Assembly (NCBI RefSeq): GCF_001640805.2
Contig: NC_066853.1
Span: forward strand, 23,619,173-23,683,172
Direction: 5' to 3'
DNA: 64,000 nt
From: Lates calcarifer
Lineage: Eukaryota; Chordata; Actinopteri; Centropomidae
In this document: one piece after another, positions 10,867-37,849 of the stretch
Layout: each line of letters begins with the position of its first letter
Numbering within the stretch: position 1 is the first letter of the stretch
Position numbers and translations under genes: made by a program
Notes under the pieces: model-generated
Databases searched by the model: none
What the model saw: only the letters and a program-made list of their open reading frames with translations
What the model was told of the DNA's origin: nothing

Positions 10867-13168
10867 ATATGTTTAGCAAATTGAGGCACAGGGAAACAAC
10901 AGGGAAAAAAATGAAAAAGGGTACTCAAAGATAATGTCTGATGGTCTTTCCGTATCCTTCAGGTAAATCACCACTGTGGGGTACAGACATGCTGCCTTAC
11001 ACCACGCTGATGTACGGCAATGGACCCGGACACAAAATCACCAATGGCAAACGCCCTGATCTCCGCAATGTCAACACCAGTAAGATGCACACATTATTTC
11101 TTCATTTTCCTCAAAAAAAATCCTGACTCAGTCAATAAAATTCTCTGACCAGTTAAAACACTCATTAAACAGTCAGTAATTCAGTCTTTTTACATTTTCT
11201 TTAGCTTGAGTGCATTCAAGGACAGAGAAACCGGAAACACACAGTGAGGGAACTATTTCCACAAAACTGAAATGACCTTTAGATTTTACCCTACTGTATT
11301 CAGATCCATAACACAACATGACCTTTCCTTATGATGTAATTACTCCAACTCTGTCTTTCTCTGACATTTTTTGTGATTTAATTTTCATATATATTTTTGT
11401 AAACCACAAAAGAAAACAACAGTTCAGTTAAGGTAATATAAGTGGTAATCAGATACATGTAAGAACTAATTCAATAGAATCCATTAAAAGGAGGGTATGG
11501 TGTTAGTGTCAGAGCTCAACAGGTTTGACCCAAATGCACGATTCACAAACTCAGTATGCAGGATTCAAGCCAGGTGTTTAATGGCACAAAAGGTGATCAC
11601 AAAATCCAAGCCAAAAAAAGATGGCAGGCAAAAGGGCAGGTCAAAACATAAGGTGAAGTCAGAATCCAGTAATAGCACATTCACTAGAAAGACAATGCTG
11701 GAAGTCTGGTACGAAGACTCAAGACGAACTGGCACAGAAGGGAGGGAAGGTAGGTAATCAGGCAGGAGGGCAGGACAGGAAGCAAACGGTCTGGAACGAT
11801 AGACAGGGTTTGGGTTTCGCAATGAAACAGGACATGTCACAAAAGGTGGGGGGAAACAGAAAACATGACTGCAGCAGACAGGGGATGTGACAGTCAGTAC
11901 TGAACACTGTAAATATCCTGTAATCAAATAGTTCATCTTTTTCCTTACAATATGGACATATTATCACTACAGTACATGGATGACAAAAATTTAATTTCAT
12001 CTTGTCAGCATCGTAACTGAACAACAGCGCCCTCTGCAGCCATAAGTGGTAATTAATTATGTAGGGTCTGTTTTCATGTAAAGAAAATAAAGCCTATCAA
12101 TCATTTGATCAGAGCTCCGACTGTGTGGTCCCACTCCCTGAACTGAAACATGGCCGAACGATGTAGATTTTTCATGATCCTTCATCCGGGACTGGGAGCG
12201 CTGTCGTTGTAACCATAGACTGTCTATGGCCCTAACAAACATGTAAAACCTCATTTAGAATTCTTGATATTTTCAAAGTTTCCTCATTGGATATTGGAGA
12301 TGAACACTGTCTTTTAATGGCTTTAAGGTTTTTTTTTAACTGATTAACAGTTCAGTATTACTCTAGAACTTACTGGACCTCATTCTGGCAGTTTCACACA
12401 CTGACTCAGTCACTCAGTTAGCAAGAGATCGTACCTGCTAACTATAGCATGAATAGGCTGTTATTTTAAGGTAAAATGGTTACATAATGTTGCTTTAAGG
12501 CTGCATTAATCTATTGTTCTTGGCCACTTGGGGGCAGTGCAACAAGATGTAATTACAACAAAGACATATTATCACTTGAAGGCAAATGTTGTAATGCCAA
12601 AAGTTGATTATTTGCTCACTATTAACATAAATTTAGTGTTTTGTTTGTGTCCATCTAATGAATAGGTTCATGCTCACTTATTTTAGCTGTGTTTTGATGC
12701 ATTATAGATATTAAAAAATATTCATTATAGCAGCTTTAAAGTCCATTAAACTGTTAGAAGAGTTGGAATGTAATGTTAATGCACTTGTTATTTTTGTAGC
12801 TGGACAAATGCAAAACGAATATAATGTATCTTCTGCTTCTGTGTCTTTCAGAAACTAAAGACTACGTCCAGCTGTCTGCAGTGCCCACAGAGTCGACCAC
12901 CCACAGTGGAGAGGATGTGGCAGTGCTTGCTCGTGGACCCATGGCCCACCTCTTCCAGGGTGTCCAAGAGCAGAACTACATTGCCCACGCCATGGCCTAT
13001 GCTGCCTGTGTGGGGGCTGACATGAGGCACTGCCAGGGGCAAACTCAGCCACCTGTAGTTCACACCACCTTCACCGGTGATAAGAACGGGAATGGGGGAA
13101 CTCATGGCTCAGTGACTCTACTCATGAGCCTCCTCAGCGCACTCTTGGCAATTACACTGCTGATGTAG
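587..13168 (+). CDS. alpi: Intestinal-type alkaline phosphatase, 5'-truncated by the window edge (10 coding exons)
   Basis: Encodes a GPI-anchored zinc/magnesium alkaline phosphatase, which hydrolyses phosphomonoesters (including LPS and nucleotides) at the outer cell surface. Exons: 587-703, 998-1113, 2252-2426, 3851-4023, 4135-4275, 5214-5283, 5868-6002, 8087-8278, 10963-11079 and 12852-13168. All junctions are GT-AG and phases match, giving 516 codons plus stop; mammalian family members are about 525-535. Visible family motifs in order: LFLGDGMG (metal Asp), [14 protein letters not shown] with the nucleophile Ser, [23 protein letters not shown] (metal Glu, Asp, His), TADHSH (metal Asp and His) and HSGEDVAV (metal His). 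The C-terminus is a hydrophobic GPI signal. The phrases [15 protein letters not shown] and [13 protein letters not shown] resemble intestinal/placental enzymes more than the tissue-nonspecific enzyme; this is a judgement from memory. The signal-peptide exon was not found in 1-586, so it lies upstream. Possible N-glycosylation sites are NQT, NNT and NKT. No frameshift or early stop is seen. Confidence 0.95.
998..1113 (+). CDS. alpi: alpi exon b: [15 protein letters not shown] segment
   Basis: Completes the GDGMG motif (GGC-ATG-GGA) and ends FPNVGLAK in phase 0. Acceptor gcatcag, donor gtacgc. The donor runs directly into a CA-rich tract. Confidence 0.92.
2252..2426 (+). CDS. alpi: alpi exon c: catalytic serine exon
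   Basis: Reads [18 protein letters not shown] onward. The Ser in PDSA is the phosphorylated nucleophile of the family. It also carries the Cys pair YLCGVK / NGVCKTQ. Acceptor ttgtgcag, donor gtaaga, phase 1 exit. Confidence 0.95.
2427..3850 (+). other. alpi intron, no gene seen
   Basis: AT-rich intronic DNA with short T runs (about 2809-2820) and no recognisable coding or RNA feature. The introns at 4276-5213 (A20 run near 4341) and 5284-5867 are similarly featureless. Confidence 0.6.
3851..4023 (+). CDS. alpi: alpi exon d: [10 protein letters not shown] segment
   Basis: Contains [16 protein letters not shown], which carries the conserved active-site His and Thr of animal alkaline phosphatases, followed by YSDADMP and [11 protein letters not shown]. 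Acceptor cttgtag, donor gtaaga, phase 0 exit. Confidence 0.95.
4135..4275 (+). CDS. alpi: alpi exon e: [10 protein letters not shown] segment
   Basis: Reads [20 protein letters not shown] and ends EWQRLKIGK. It is 47 codons, phase 0 on both sides. Acceptor cccag, donor gtaaca. Confidence 0.95.
5214..5283 (+). CDS. alpi: alpi exon f: short linker exon
   Basis: Reads [20 protein letters not shown] and ends YLM, with the first base of the next Ala codon. Acceptor cacacag, donor gtgagt. NKT is a possible N-glycosylation site. Confidence 0.9.
5868..6002 (+). CDS. alpi: alpi exon g: [10 protein letters not shown] to LLVEG
   Basis: Reads [20 protein letters not shown] and ends GFFLLVEG, where Glu is a metal ligand. 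Acceptor cctcag, donor gtgagg. The final Gly codon is split with the exon at 8087. Confidence 0.95.
6003..8086 (+). other. alpi intron containing a degenerate CAAGTC minisatellite
   Basis: The right half is dominated by the repeat described separately. The left half shows an A18 run near 6685-6702 and no gene. Confidence 0.6.
7105..7830. repeat. Degenerate minisatellite built on caagtc / aagtct units
   Basis: About 700 bases in which caagtc, aagtcaagtc, caagtctcaggtc and similar words recur every 15-40 bases, with spacers such as tttgagaca. The units are diverged and irregular, so it is an old tandem repeat, not a CRISPR or satellite array. The edges are approximate. Confidence 0.75.
8087..8278 (+). 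CDS. alpi: alpi exon h: metal-ligand exon ([16 protein letters not shown])
   Basis: Begins [11 protein letters not shown], with the Asp and His zinc ligands, and includes [10 protein letters not shown] with a further Asp and His. Acceptor ggtcag, donor gtaatt. Mammalian enzymes read RIDHGHHE; here Gln and Ala replace His and Gly, leaving the ligand positions intact. Confidence 0.95.
9306..9347. repeat. Perfect 19-bp inverted repeat with 4-base loop
   Basis: The left arm 9306-9324 (agcctcaccatgaacacga) is the exact reverse complement of the right arm 9329-9347, separated by tgag. It lies in the alpi intron between the exons at 8087 and 10963. It could form a strong stem in the pre-mRNA. Confidence 0.9.
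10814..10865. repeat. (TG)26 microsatellite
   Basis: An uninterrupted TG dinucleotide run about 100 bases before an alpi acceptor. Confidence 0.95.
10963..11079 (+). CDS. alpi: alpi exon i: LYGNGPG-type crown segment
   Basis: Reads [20 protein letters not shown] and ends [10 protein letters not shown]. Acceptor ccttcag, donor gtaaga. This region maps to the variable surface crown domain of the family. Confidence 0.93.
11500..11905. mobile_element. Non-autonomous DNA-transposon-like repeat, copy 1
   Basis: Begins near ggtttgacccaaatgcacga and ends near ggggatgtgacagtcag. The opening matches a second copy near 16615 (ggtttggacccaaaagcacg). The interior is full of ggcaggcaaa, ggcaggaggg and similar words, a composition I associate with a common teleost interspersed repeat. 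The family name is uncertain and the boundaries approximate. Confidence 0.5.
12493..12741. mobile_element. MITE-like element with TIRs, copy 1 (short)
   Basis: Starts ctttaaggctgcattaat and ends agcagctttaaag, giving terminal inverted repeats. The interior has ttggccacttgggggcagt. A second, longer copy at 51715-52201 shares the ends and the ggccac-tgg-ggca motif. It has no coding capacity and lies in the last alpi intron. Confidence 0.6.
12852..13168 (+). CDS. alpi: alpi terminal exon: His zinc ligand, disulfides, GPI signal
   Basis: Reads [12 protein letters not shown], then [34 protein letters not shown] and a Thr/Gly/Asn-rich stretch where GPI attachment would occur. It ends in a hydrophobic tail ([19 protein letters not shown]) and TAG. 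Confidence 0.95.
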
Positions 13169-13406
13169 GATCCCTTTCCTTAGTGAATCCTATTGATCTC
13201 ATTCCACATGCGACATTAAAGAGATCAGAGGTCAGGGTCACAGAGGAGTGGGCAGGGGTTCAGAGGTTGGATAGAATCATTAATGTTAGTGTCCATTCTC
13301 TAACTGATGAAGGAAGATGGGCACAAACATTATACAGATAATAACTACTGAATGTACATTTGCCTTATTTAAACTTTAACAGCTTATTGAATCCCTGTGT
13401 TATAAC

Positions 13407-13412
13407 AATAAA
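13407..13412 (+). terminator. alpi: Polyadenylation signal of alpi (AATAAA)
   Basis: AATAAA lies 239 bases after the stop codon. A GT-rich stretch (gttggtttgttg) follows within about 30 bases, the usual arrangement for cleavage and polyadenylation. The implied 3' UTR is about 260 nt. Confidence 0.8.
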
Positions 13413-13705
13413 GCTGTCCTTGACTAGAGAGTTGGTTTGTTGCTTTATTAATTTGAATATAAAACAATGTATATGTCATGTATTGCTTTCAGCTTTGTAA
13501 CAATGTATTTTTCAACCAATCAAATGGGTATTTGATGGTTTCTTTGGCATAAGACGTAGAAGAAACCATAAAGGAACTGACCCTTCAATTTATCTGAGAG
13601 ATTTTATGTTTCCAAATTGGCCAATTTCCATTTTCTGCTTCAGGTTTCATGTTGAAAAATGAAATAAATAGAGCTGTCATGGAGCTCTCATCCCCTAGCA
13701 CATTT

Positions 13706-13790
13706 AAAGGAATAGTTCTGTATTTTGGGAAGTGTGCAAATTAGTTTTGTTGCTGAGAGTTGGTGGTTTACACCATGCTCATATCTGATT
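13706..13790. mobile_element. Teleost interspersed repeat fragment (tattttgggaa type), copy 1
   Basis: Carries aaaggaatagttctgtattttgggaa followed by gttttgttgctgagagttgg. The same words recur near 15125, 43027 and 62941, so this is a dispersed repeat family. It is non-coding. Confidence 0.55.
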
Positions 13791-15124
13791 GCTATGTATG
13801 GAGCTAGCACTGGTCTTGTCATGGTGATGGAAGTTGTCATTAAATATTCTGAGCATTTTCACTCCCCTGGAAACCCACAAATTGTTGTTTTTACATTTCT
13901 GCTTGTGTACAGATTTAAAAAACAAGCACATAATTTAGAGCTAAATTATCAATCAATGTATCACATCTATTCACCTCAGGGTGCCTACATACAGTGATTT
14001 CCTCAGGCTGTGCTTTAATAGAGTTTGCCAGCATCCATTACATATACATGTATATGTCAGACCATATTTGTATGATTAAATGGCTTTGTATATTTGCTAA
14101 AACAACACAGGATGCTGATATTGCCTTAGCTAATGAGATATCAATTTATAAAAATAGAATTTTTAAATCTGCATTCTGTTGAGTGTAAAAATGACTTCAT
14201 TCCTTTGATCCTCTCACCCAATATCCGCAGTGCTAAGTGAGGTTTGAGGCGACTGGGTTTGATGACATTACTAGAGCAATCCATTAATAATGCAAAATAC
14301 TTAAAGATTACCTATTTTTATCTTTGGATGACAGATTGTAGTAATTATTTTGGACATCTGTTGGGGTTGGAGTTTATTAAGCCTGATTTTGACTCTCCTT
14401 GTACTCATTTAGACTGGCCAGAGGCCATCATTTTTGTTTCAGATGATGGGCCTGCTCTCATCTTTTACACAGATTCAGTCTGACTCATTTATAGATCATA
14501 TGGTGGAGTGAGTCCCAACAGCTTGAGAGGAGATGCAGGAGGAAGTGTTATCTCTTTTGTCTGGTATTGAAGTTATATTTATGGGTAAAAAGGAGGTGGT
14601 GATCAGGGACAGTGACTCTTCTCTCTTACATCAGATGATCTTATTACTAAGTTTGGATATATCTTCTATGTATGATAACAGGATTCATCAAAATAACCAA
14701 TTTTACTATTACAGTACTCATCAAAAATATCATGAGGATATGTTAAGCTATAGATTTATACACACAACTTCCCAAGCATCCTGAAGCTGAAGTAAATTTA
14801 GACTTCACATAAAATGAAAAAAATCACAAGGTATAAACCAGCTCACCTTAAATCACATTTGAACCACATTTAGCTGTTGTCATATGGCCTAAATTTTGTT
14901 ATGGATATATGTTCACCTGTCTTTATGTGATCAGAATTCCAGAACAATTAAACCATTTCCATGACAAAGATCAACTCATGCAGTCTGTTCAAAAGCTGTT
15001 AAAAAAAAAAAAAAAAAAAAAAGCGAGTAAGCTGGACCTTGTGTTATTTTTTTTTTAAATTCAGAACTTAAGAATGAAATTTCAAGCTTAATTTAACACT
15101 TTCTCTTTAGAAAAAGAAGGAAGG

Positions 15125-15240
15125 AAAGGATTAGATTGACATTTTGGGAGATACTTATTTATTTTTTTGCTGAGAGTTGGATACGAAGACTGATATAATT
15201 CTCATGTTTATATGCTGAATATGATGTTGTTAATAGGTTG
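15125..15240. mobile_element. Teleost interspersed repeat fragment, copy 2
   Basis: Carries attttgggagatacttattt and ttgctgagagttgg, as at 13706, continuing with gatgagaag-like and tctcatgtttatatgctgaa segments. Confidence 0.55.
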
Positions 15241-15929
15241 ATATTACCATTATTCCTGAACTTCTGTTTCCCAGTACTACACCCTGTAGGTACCCAGTAT
15301 ATAAAAAAAATGCTTGGAAGATAATTTACTAACCATTTCCTCTAAAATTCCCCACTGTCATTCCCCTGTTCCCCATTGCCTTCCTACCTGATTCATTGAG
15401 TGAAATTACACTATAAATCACAGGCTGCATTACAAGGTGTTACCAACAAAATACAACAGAAAAAGACCTAGTTTGCTATTCTCTGAGACCTCCCCCCCAA
15501 TTAAATAAATAAAAATTAAAAAAACAAAAAAACAAAAAAAAACTTTGCATTGAAACAGATATTTAAAATAGGTCCCTAATAAGAGGACATGTAGAATGCT
15601 TGTTGGAATGCTCCTTCCCTCTGCTGGTTGGAATCTTTTCAGCTGTAATGGCTTCTCTGACTTTCCCACACTCTCCAGCTCCAGATGAATACTTATGTCC
15701 GTCATAGCTCTCCTGCTTCTGTCCCTCACGAGGGCCCACTGGCTCTTGATTGAAGCCCTGAGAAGACAGGATTGAAGACAACTCTCCGGTTGGTTCTCAG
15801 CCTGGGTCAAAGCATCTGTCACTCTGTTGTTCTCCACTGTTCCTCTGCTCAGTTAGGCAGGTTGCCATGATGAGTTTCCAAGAAACCATGTAGCTGAACC
15901 TGCAGTGCCTTAATCAAGATCTCCTTTTT

Positions 15930-16210
15930 ATCCACAGCCTCAGCACCAAGAGCCTGAAACTCTGCAGACAGACATTAAAGTCTGTTTGGTCTGCAGGCAG
16001 AAGACTACCATTTCATCATCGGCCTCACACATGTTCAACGAGGGGTAATTGATAAACTTGTGATCCATAGTAGCGCTGATGTCATCATCAAAGCCTAAAT
16101 GGTGACCACTGAGCTCCTTCTTCATCTTGGGGAAGAGATAGTGGTCTGAGGGTTCCCAATTGGTTGAACAGGGTTGGTGCTGGACGAGTTCAAATCTACA
16201 TTTTGTTGGA
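15930..16210 (-). pseudogene. Possible mariner-type transposase remnant
   Basis: The minus strand reads EPSDHYLFPKMKKELSGHH followed by DDDIS. This resembles the PSD-LFPKLKKEL-G-F-SDDDV segment near the C-terminus of mariner/Tc1 transposases. Sequence on either side cannot be aligned to the family by eye, so only a short decayed fragment is supported. It may be chance. Confidence 0.35.
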
Positions 16211-16614
16211 TGACTGCATAAGGGCCGATGTTGTCCATTTTCTCATTCGGGACTAACAAACAGAAATGCCACAAAAGTTATTAACTTCAAACTTTCTGCA
16301 CAATCACTTGAAGAGTTGAACTGCATGTGCAGGTAACCAGAGCTGTTTAACTTCTCTCCTTCCACCTTAGGTCACCAACTTATCAATCACCCCTGGCATG
16401 TTGTGCTGGGCTTTCTCAGGCGGAGGACAGCAACATTGGTCAGGTTGAGTCTTCTGTTGAAAAAAACTTTTTCGCCAACATATATTGCTTGACAGGCACC
16501 ACCAGCATTTGGGCTGATTCTCTGCACAGACTGGTGAGTTGAGGGCTTGTTATTCAGCTGATAGGCTATAGGATTTCTGCTCTGCTGAGTTAAACTTCTC
16601 TCCCTGAGTTAAAC

Positions 16615-16855
16615 AAGGTTTGGACCCAAAAGCACGACTCTCAGACAAGCCTGATGAAGTAAAAGTAAAGTTTCCTTGTTTGATGACTCAGACAAAAGTT
16701 GGTAATGGGTTAGAAGTTGAAACAGGTAACCAAGCCTGAATGGACATAAACTATGGCCCTGATACCTCAATAGTCAATCTGTAAAGGGGTGGACCATACT
16801 GAGGGCAACTGCAGGTGAGTCTGGAATGACTGACACCATGACAGGATATGAACAG
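16615..16855. mobile_element. Non-autonomous DNA-transposon-like repeat, copy 2
   Basis: Begins aaggtttggacccaaaagcacgactc, matching the start of the repeat at 11500, and ends near gacaccatgacagg. It also contains agacaaaagttggtaatggg. No coding capacity. Confidence 0.5.
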
Positions 16856-17500
16856 TCTGTTTCATCTTGAGGCAGAATTTTGGACTGTTTTCTCTTGCAT
16901 GTGCTGCTTTGTTGATTCCATAAAGTGTTCAATCTCTGCTCCTAGTCTGTATGGTTGACTCAACTGCTTACTGTTTTTTTAATTGAGTTATCTCCACTGT
17001 AAAAAAAAAAAAAAAAAGTTGCTTATAAATCCATTGTAACCCACTAAAATTAAGCCGAACACAGCTGCTGGTCTCTATCAGTGCAAAAATGACTCTTTAC
17101 TGCCAAAAAAAAGCTTTCAACCACATCTCACTATCTTTATTAGCAGATGGAGTTTGATCAGAGCAGACAGATAAGGACCATACAAACTCCAGAAACAACT
17201 GTAAAGGATTTTTTTTTCTCTATTTTTTTTTTAAGGTCAAACTACTATTTGGGTATCATCTGTATGCACTTATTTTCATCATTCTTTCTTACCACCATGT
17301 TCAAACATGGATAATCATTGCTAAAATTTTGGATTATTATGCAAAACAGTTACTTATGACTGTCATTTTTTCTAGTATAAATATATTAGAAATCAATCTC
17401 TACCTCATTGTATATTTTCTTATTGTAGACCGTGTGTTCAATCATTACTATTCATGATTTGCTCTCTATATGATAGACTGACATATTGCGACTGTGATTG

Positions 17501-17503
17501 CCC

Positions 17504-17534
<31 letters not shown>
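17501..17534. repeat. C24 followed by A10 homopolymer tract
   Basis: Twenty-four consecutive C, then ten A. The exact length may be affected by sequencing or assembly slippage. Confidence 0.9.
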
Positions 17535-18630
17535 GGTTATAACTAATGGATTGATGGATTATTATTTGTTATTATGTGTAGGACTATAACCTTTGCACAC
17601 TTTACTGACATATCTGGAAACAAGAGTGGACTGATCTCACCGTTGTTCTCATAGTACTCAGTATAACCATTCATATACAAAACACCACCATATTTTAAAT
17701 AAAAAGCAGTAATGAATTTCATGTACTGGTTCTTTCTTACATGCTTTGATATTTCAATGCGGTATGGGTATAGTGTGCACTCATAAGAGCAGGAAACATG
17801 GAGGTTTTCATTAATGCTCTGAAGGTGTAATAATGGCATCTCCGCATGTTCTCCCTGCACAGCCACGCGGTCTCAGCTCTGCAGTCACATAACTGTACTG
17901 CGCAACAGGCTCTCCGCACTCCTCTGGCTCCCACAGCTGCCTGTAGTACAGCAGTCCTTCCGGTGGCGCTAGAGCACTTGATAACGTGACATGTGGCACT
18001 GAGAGGACCGGTCGGGTTTAACGACTTATAGCTTTGCCGCAACTTTGTGTGTGTCGAGTGTGAGAGTCGAGTGCGCGCTGCAGGAGAGGACGGAGAACAG
18101 GCGATTACAGTCTTGTGCGCTCTAAAGAGTAACATGACAGAACATGAGAAAACCACCTGGGCAGAAATAAAAGTGTGACTGATGTTTGTCTTCCCACGTG
18201 TTTGAGTGACACAGACTGCACGCACTCACTCTGTTTATCTTCAGGTTATTGGGACTTGATGTTTCTCATTCGCTCAGAATTTTTACTCTGTTTGTTTTTG
18301 ATCATTAAATGATCTCATGATCTCATTCACAGTTGGGGAGGACACATCTGTGGCGCTCCTGGATTTTCACTCTCACTCTACCTCTGTCATTCTTTATCTG
18401 TATCGCGCGTATTTACGCACACATTATGTGGCATCGATCCAAATTCTCCTTTGGAATCTTTCAGGACCATTGACGCCCATTTATCTCCAGACTGTATCAG
18501 TGCATCGATAACAGTGATCTAACAAGAGGAAACATCTCGGTCTGTCTCCTCTGTTTTTATGAATACACTGAACAGGAGCTGGAATGCAAGTTGCATCTAA
18601 CCCATCACCGTTAACCACCAAACTTCCACC

Positions 18631-18685
18631 ATGCAGACATTACATGACTGGGGACAGTTTGGAGGAAAATTATGCCTGATTAAAG
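18631..18685 (+). CDS. Candidate alternative first coding exon (speculative)
   Basis: ttccaccatgc is a near-ideal Kozak context. The ORF reads MQTLHDWGQFGGKLCLIK and meets a good donor (ggtaaag) in phase 1, the same phase as fam131a exon 1, so it could splice in frame to the exon at 24584. No similarity to known FAM131A N-termini is recognised, and no transcript evidence is available here. Confidence 0.2.
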
Positions 18686-19824
18686 GTAAAGGTCAGTGCA
18701 GCACACTTGTATTTGTCCTCTAGAAACGCACAGAAGGAACGCTGTTCATGAAGCACATGTGGTTAATCTTTTCCTTCATTAAGTTGTGTCGCACTGTGTG
18801 CCCCGCACTGCGCCGAGAGTCGAATTCAATGAGACATCACGAGCACTGTGCGCGGCTAAATGTGGGCAATGTGGTTCATGGTGTGTTAAAATGCAACCAA
18901 GCACGCACTGAGCGCCCATTCAGAGGCATCCTGTCCGTCGCTCCTTTTTTGAAAGTGCCTCTCGGAGGACCCCCGGATGAATCTGTTCTCCGCTAACAGA
19001 TAATAGGCGCAGTGGAGGAGCGGCCGCGTGGGTCAGCAGCTCCGCGGGTCTATGTTTAGAGTCCTGGTGGGCGTCAGAAGAGACGGAGGGAGAATGAAGA
19101 TGCTTCAGCGTCAAGCAGCCTGGAGACATGAGTGGGTCGATTACAAATGGTCCATAATAGGCCTCACAATAGACCTTTCTCTCATTTTTGTATTCACGCC
19201 CTCTTTGAATACGTTGTGCTATAATGGGTTTATGATTGAACATGCATGAGCTGTGACTGCCTGAGTTTATTTTTGGTAACATTGCCCATATTTAGGGCCA
19301 TGGACGTCGAGGTCATAATGAGCCCGCAGCGAGGCCACTATACAGTGTGGGAGTATGAAATGGGTTTCTGATGTCCTGTTACGTGTCTGACTGCGTGTGA
19401 AAAATGTCACTTTCCTCACATGTGCTTTTTCTGCCATAATTGGATGGTCTCATTACTGCATCACTGCACAACACCATGTATAAAGCCAGTGGGCATTTAT
19501 AGGTCCAACACGACCTTTTCTCTTCAGGACTGTTGGATTGTTCTCGACAGGAAAAAAAAATGAATTAATGCTTCACCTTCTGCGAAAGTGTTGCTCTGTT
19601 ATTATTATTTCCCAGCGCTATAACCTGCTCCAGGCAGTTATTAACTCTGCGTTTTCCCTTTTAGACCTGTTGAAATATGCAGCATGCTCCTCGTTTATCA
19701 TTATGTCAGCTGATATATAGATGAGGAGAAACGCAATCCTTTAGTTGACAACTTGCTCCTCTTATGCTCGCACCGCTAACTCCGCCCTTCTCCCCATGTC
19801 GGCTGGCATGTAAGGTGACACCAG

Positions 19825-19903
19825 CCAATCACGTCTCATTCCGCTTCTACCTAGCGGAGAAAAACAGTTCAAGGAGGCGGAATCTGGTGTGGGCTGTATA
19901 TAA
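19825..19903 (+). promoter_or_regulatory. Core promoter of fam131a: CCAAT box and TATA box
   Basis: CCAAT lies at 19825-19829 and TATATAA at 19897-19903, about 70 bases apart. CCGCCC-type GC boxes sit just upstream (about 19776). The implied start near 19930 gives a 5' UTR of about 590 nt continuous with the coding exon at 20523. The assignment rests on position and motif spacing only. Confidence 0.5.
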
Positions 19904-20077
19904 GCGGTTAAGCGTGGGATTTTTGTATCAATGTGTCACCCTCTAATGGTTCACTATCTGACCGAGAGACAGCAAGAGCAGCGCACAGAGACCGGATCCG
20001 CGCTGACGTGTGATGTGGCGTGGACTTGATCGGCAGTGACCCCAGCGCCTGCAGCTGCCAGGCCGGGACAGAAACTC

Positions 20078-20164
20078 ATGCTGCCGCCGCCGCCGCCTGC
20101 TACAGAGCTGTCCTTCCGCTGTGGTGCTGAACCGCAGGACGCGACCCTTCAACCGGTGACGTAG
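20078..20164 (+). other. Upstream ORF in the fam131a leader, containing a CCG repeat
   Basis: ATG at 20078 opens a 28-codon ORF (MLPPPPPATELS...) ending TAG at 20162-20164, 359 bases before the fam131a start codon. The proline run comes from a CCG repeat. If the TATA assignment is right, it lies inside the 5' leader and could lower translation. Confidence 0.35.
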
Positions 20165-20522
20165 AGCTGAGACTCATCCAAGACTGAACACACTAAAAGT
20201 AAAAACTTAACCGCAAACTTTTTTATTTTATACATATATGGATTTGAAGCAAGTCAAAAACACAGAAAACACGGAGCAGAAGTGATGGCCGGACTCCCCC
20301 TTGCCCTCGGCGTCACTCCGGCGGTCTGAGCACAGAGGCGCGCTGCCGCTTCGCATCGCTTCGCTTCGTACCGGAACCCAGCGGAGCCTCCGTAGATGAG
20401 GAGAGTGACAGAGGCTTTCGATCAGTGAGGTACGCTGGGCGTCTCTTAGCTACAAAAGGAAATTAGGGAAAGAAAATTTGAGAGATTTGCTCTCCTTAAA
20501 GGCTCTACATGCAGCTGCGAAA

Positions 20523-37849
<17,327 letters not shown>

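Larger units (their letters stand above)
8279..10962 (+). other. Largest alpi intron
   Basis: The left part (8440-8950) is pyrimidine-rich (tcc, ctct). The 19-bp inverted repeat lies at 9306-9347 and a long TG repeat near the right end. No coding potential beyond chance ORFs. Confidence 0.6.
11080..12851 (+). other. Last alpi intron
   Basis: Holds the two interspersed repeats above. The remainder is AT-rich with no gene seen. Confidence 0.6.
13413..19760. other. Intergenic region between alpi and fam131a
   Basis: No gene is recognised. It contains copies of interspersed repeats (13706, 15125, 16615), an A22 run at 15001-15022, a C24-A10 tract at 17501-17534 and a possible transposase fossil at 15930-16210. 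From about 17.8 kb rightward the sequence becomes richer in CG dinucleotides as it nears the fam131a promoter. Confidence 0.6.

Noticed and set aside
11565..11936. 123-codon minus-strand ORF
   Set aside because: Lies inside an interspersed repeat shared with 16615 and has no known protein motif.
17737..18225. 162-codon minus-strand ORF
   Set aside because: No recognisable domain, no plausible splice partners, and CG-rich DNA favours chance open frames. The amino acid composition looks random.
18631..18685. Connexin-type first exon
   Set aside because: DWGQFGG loosely resembles the connexin start GDWSFLG, but no connexin body follows and the rest of the peptide does not fit.
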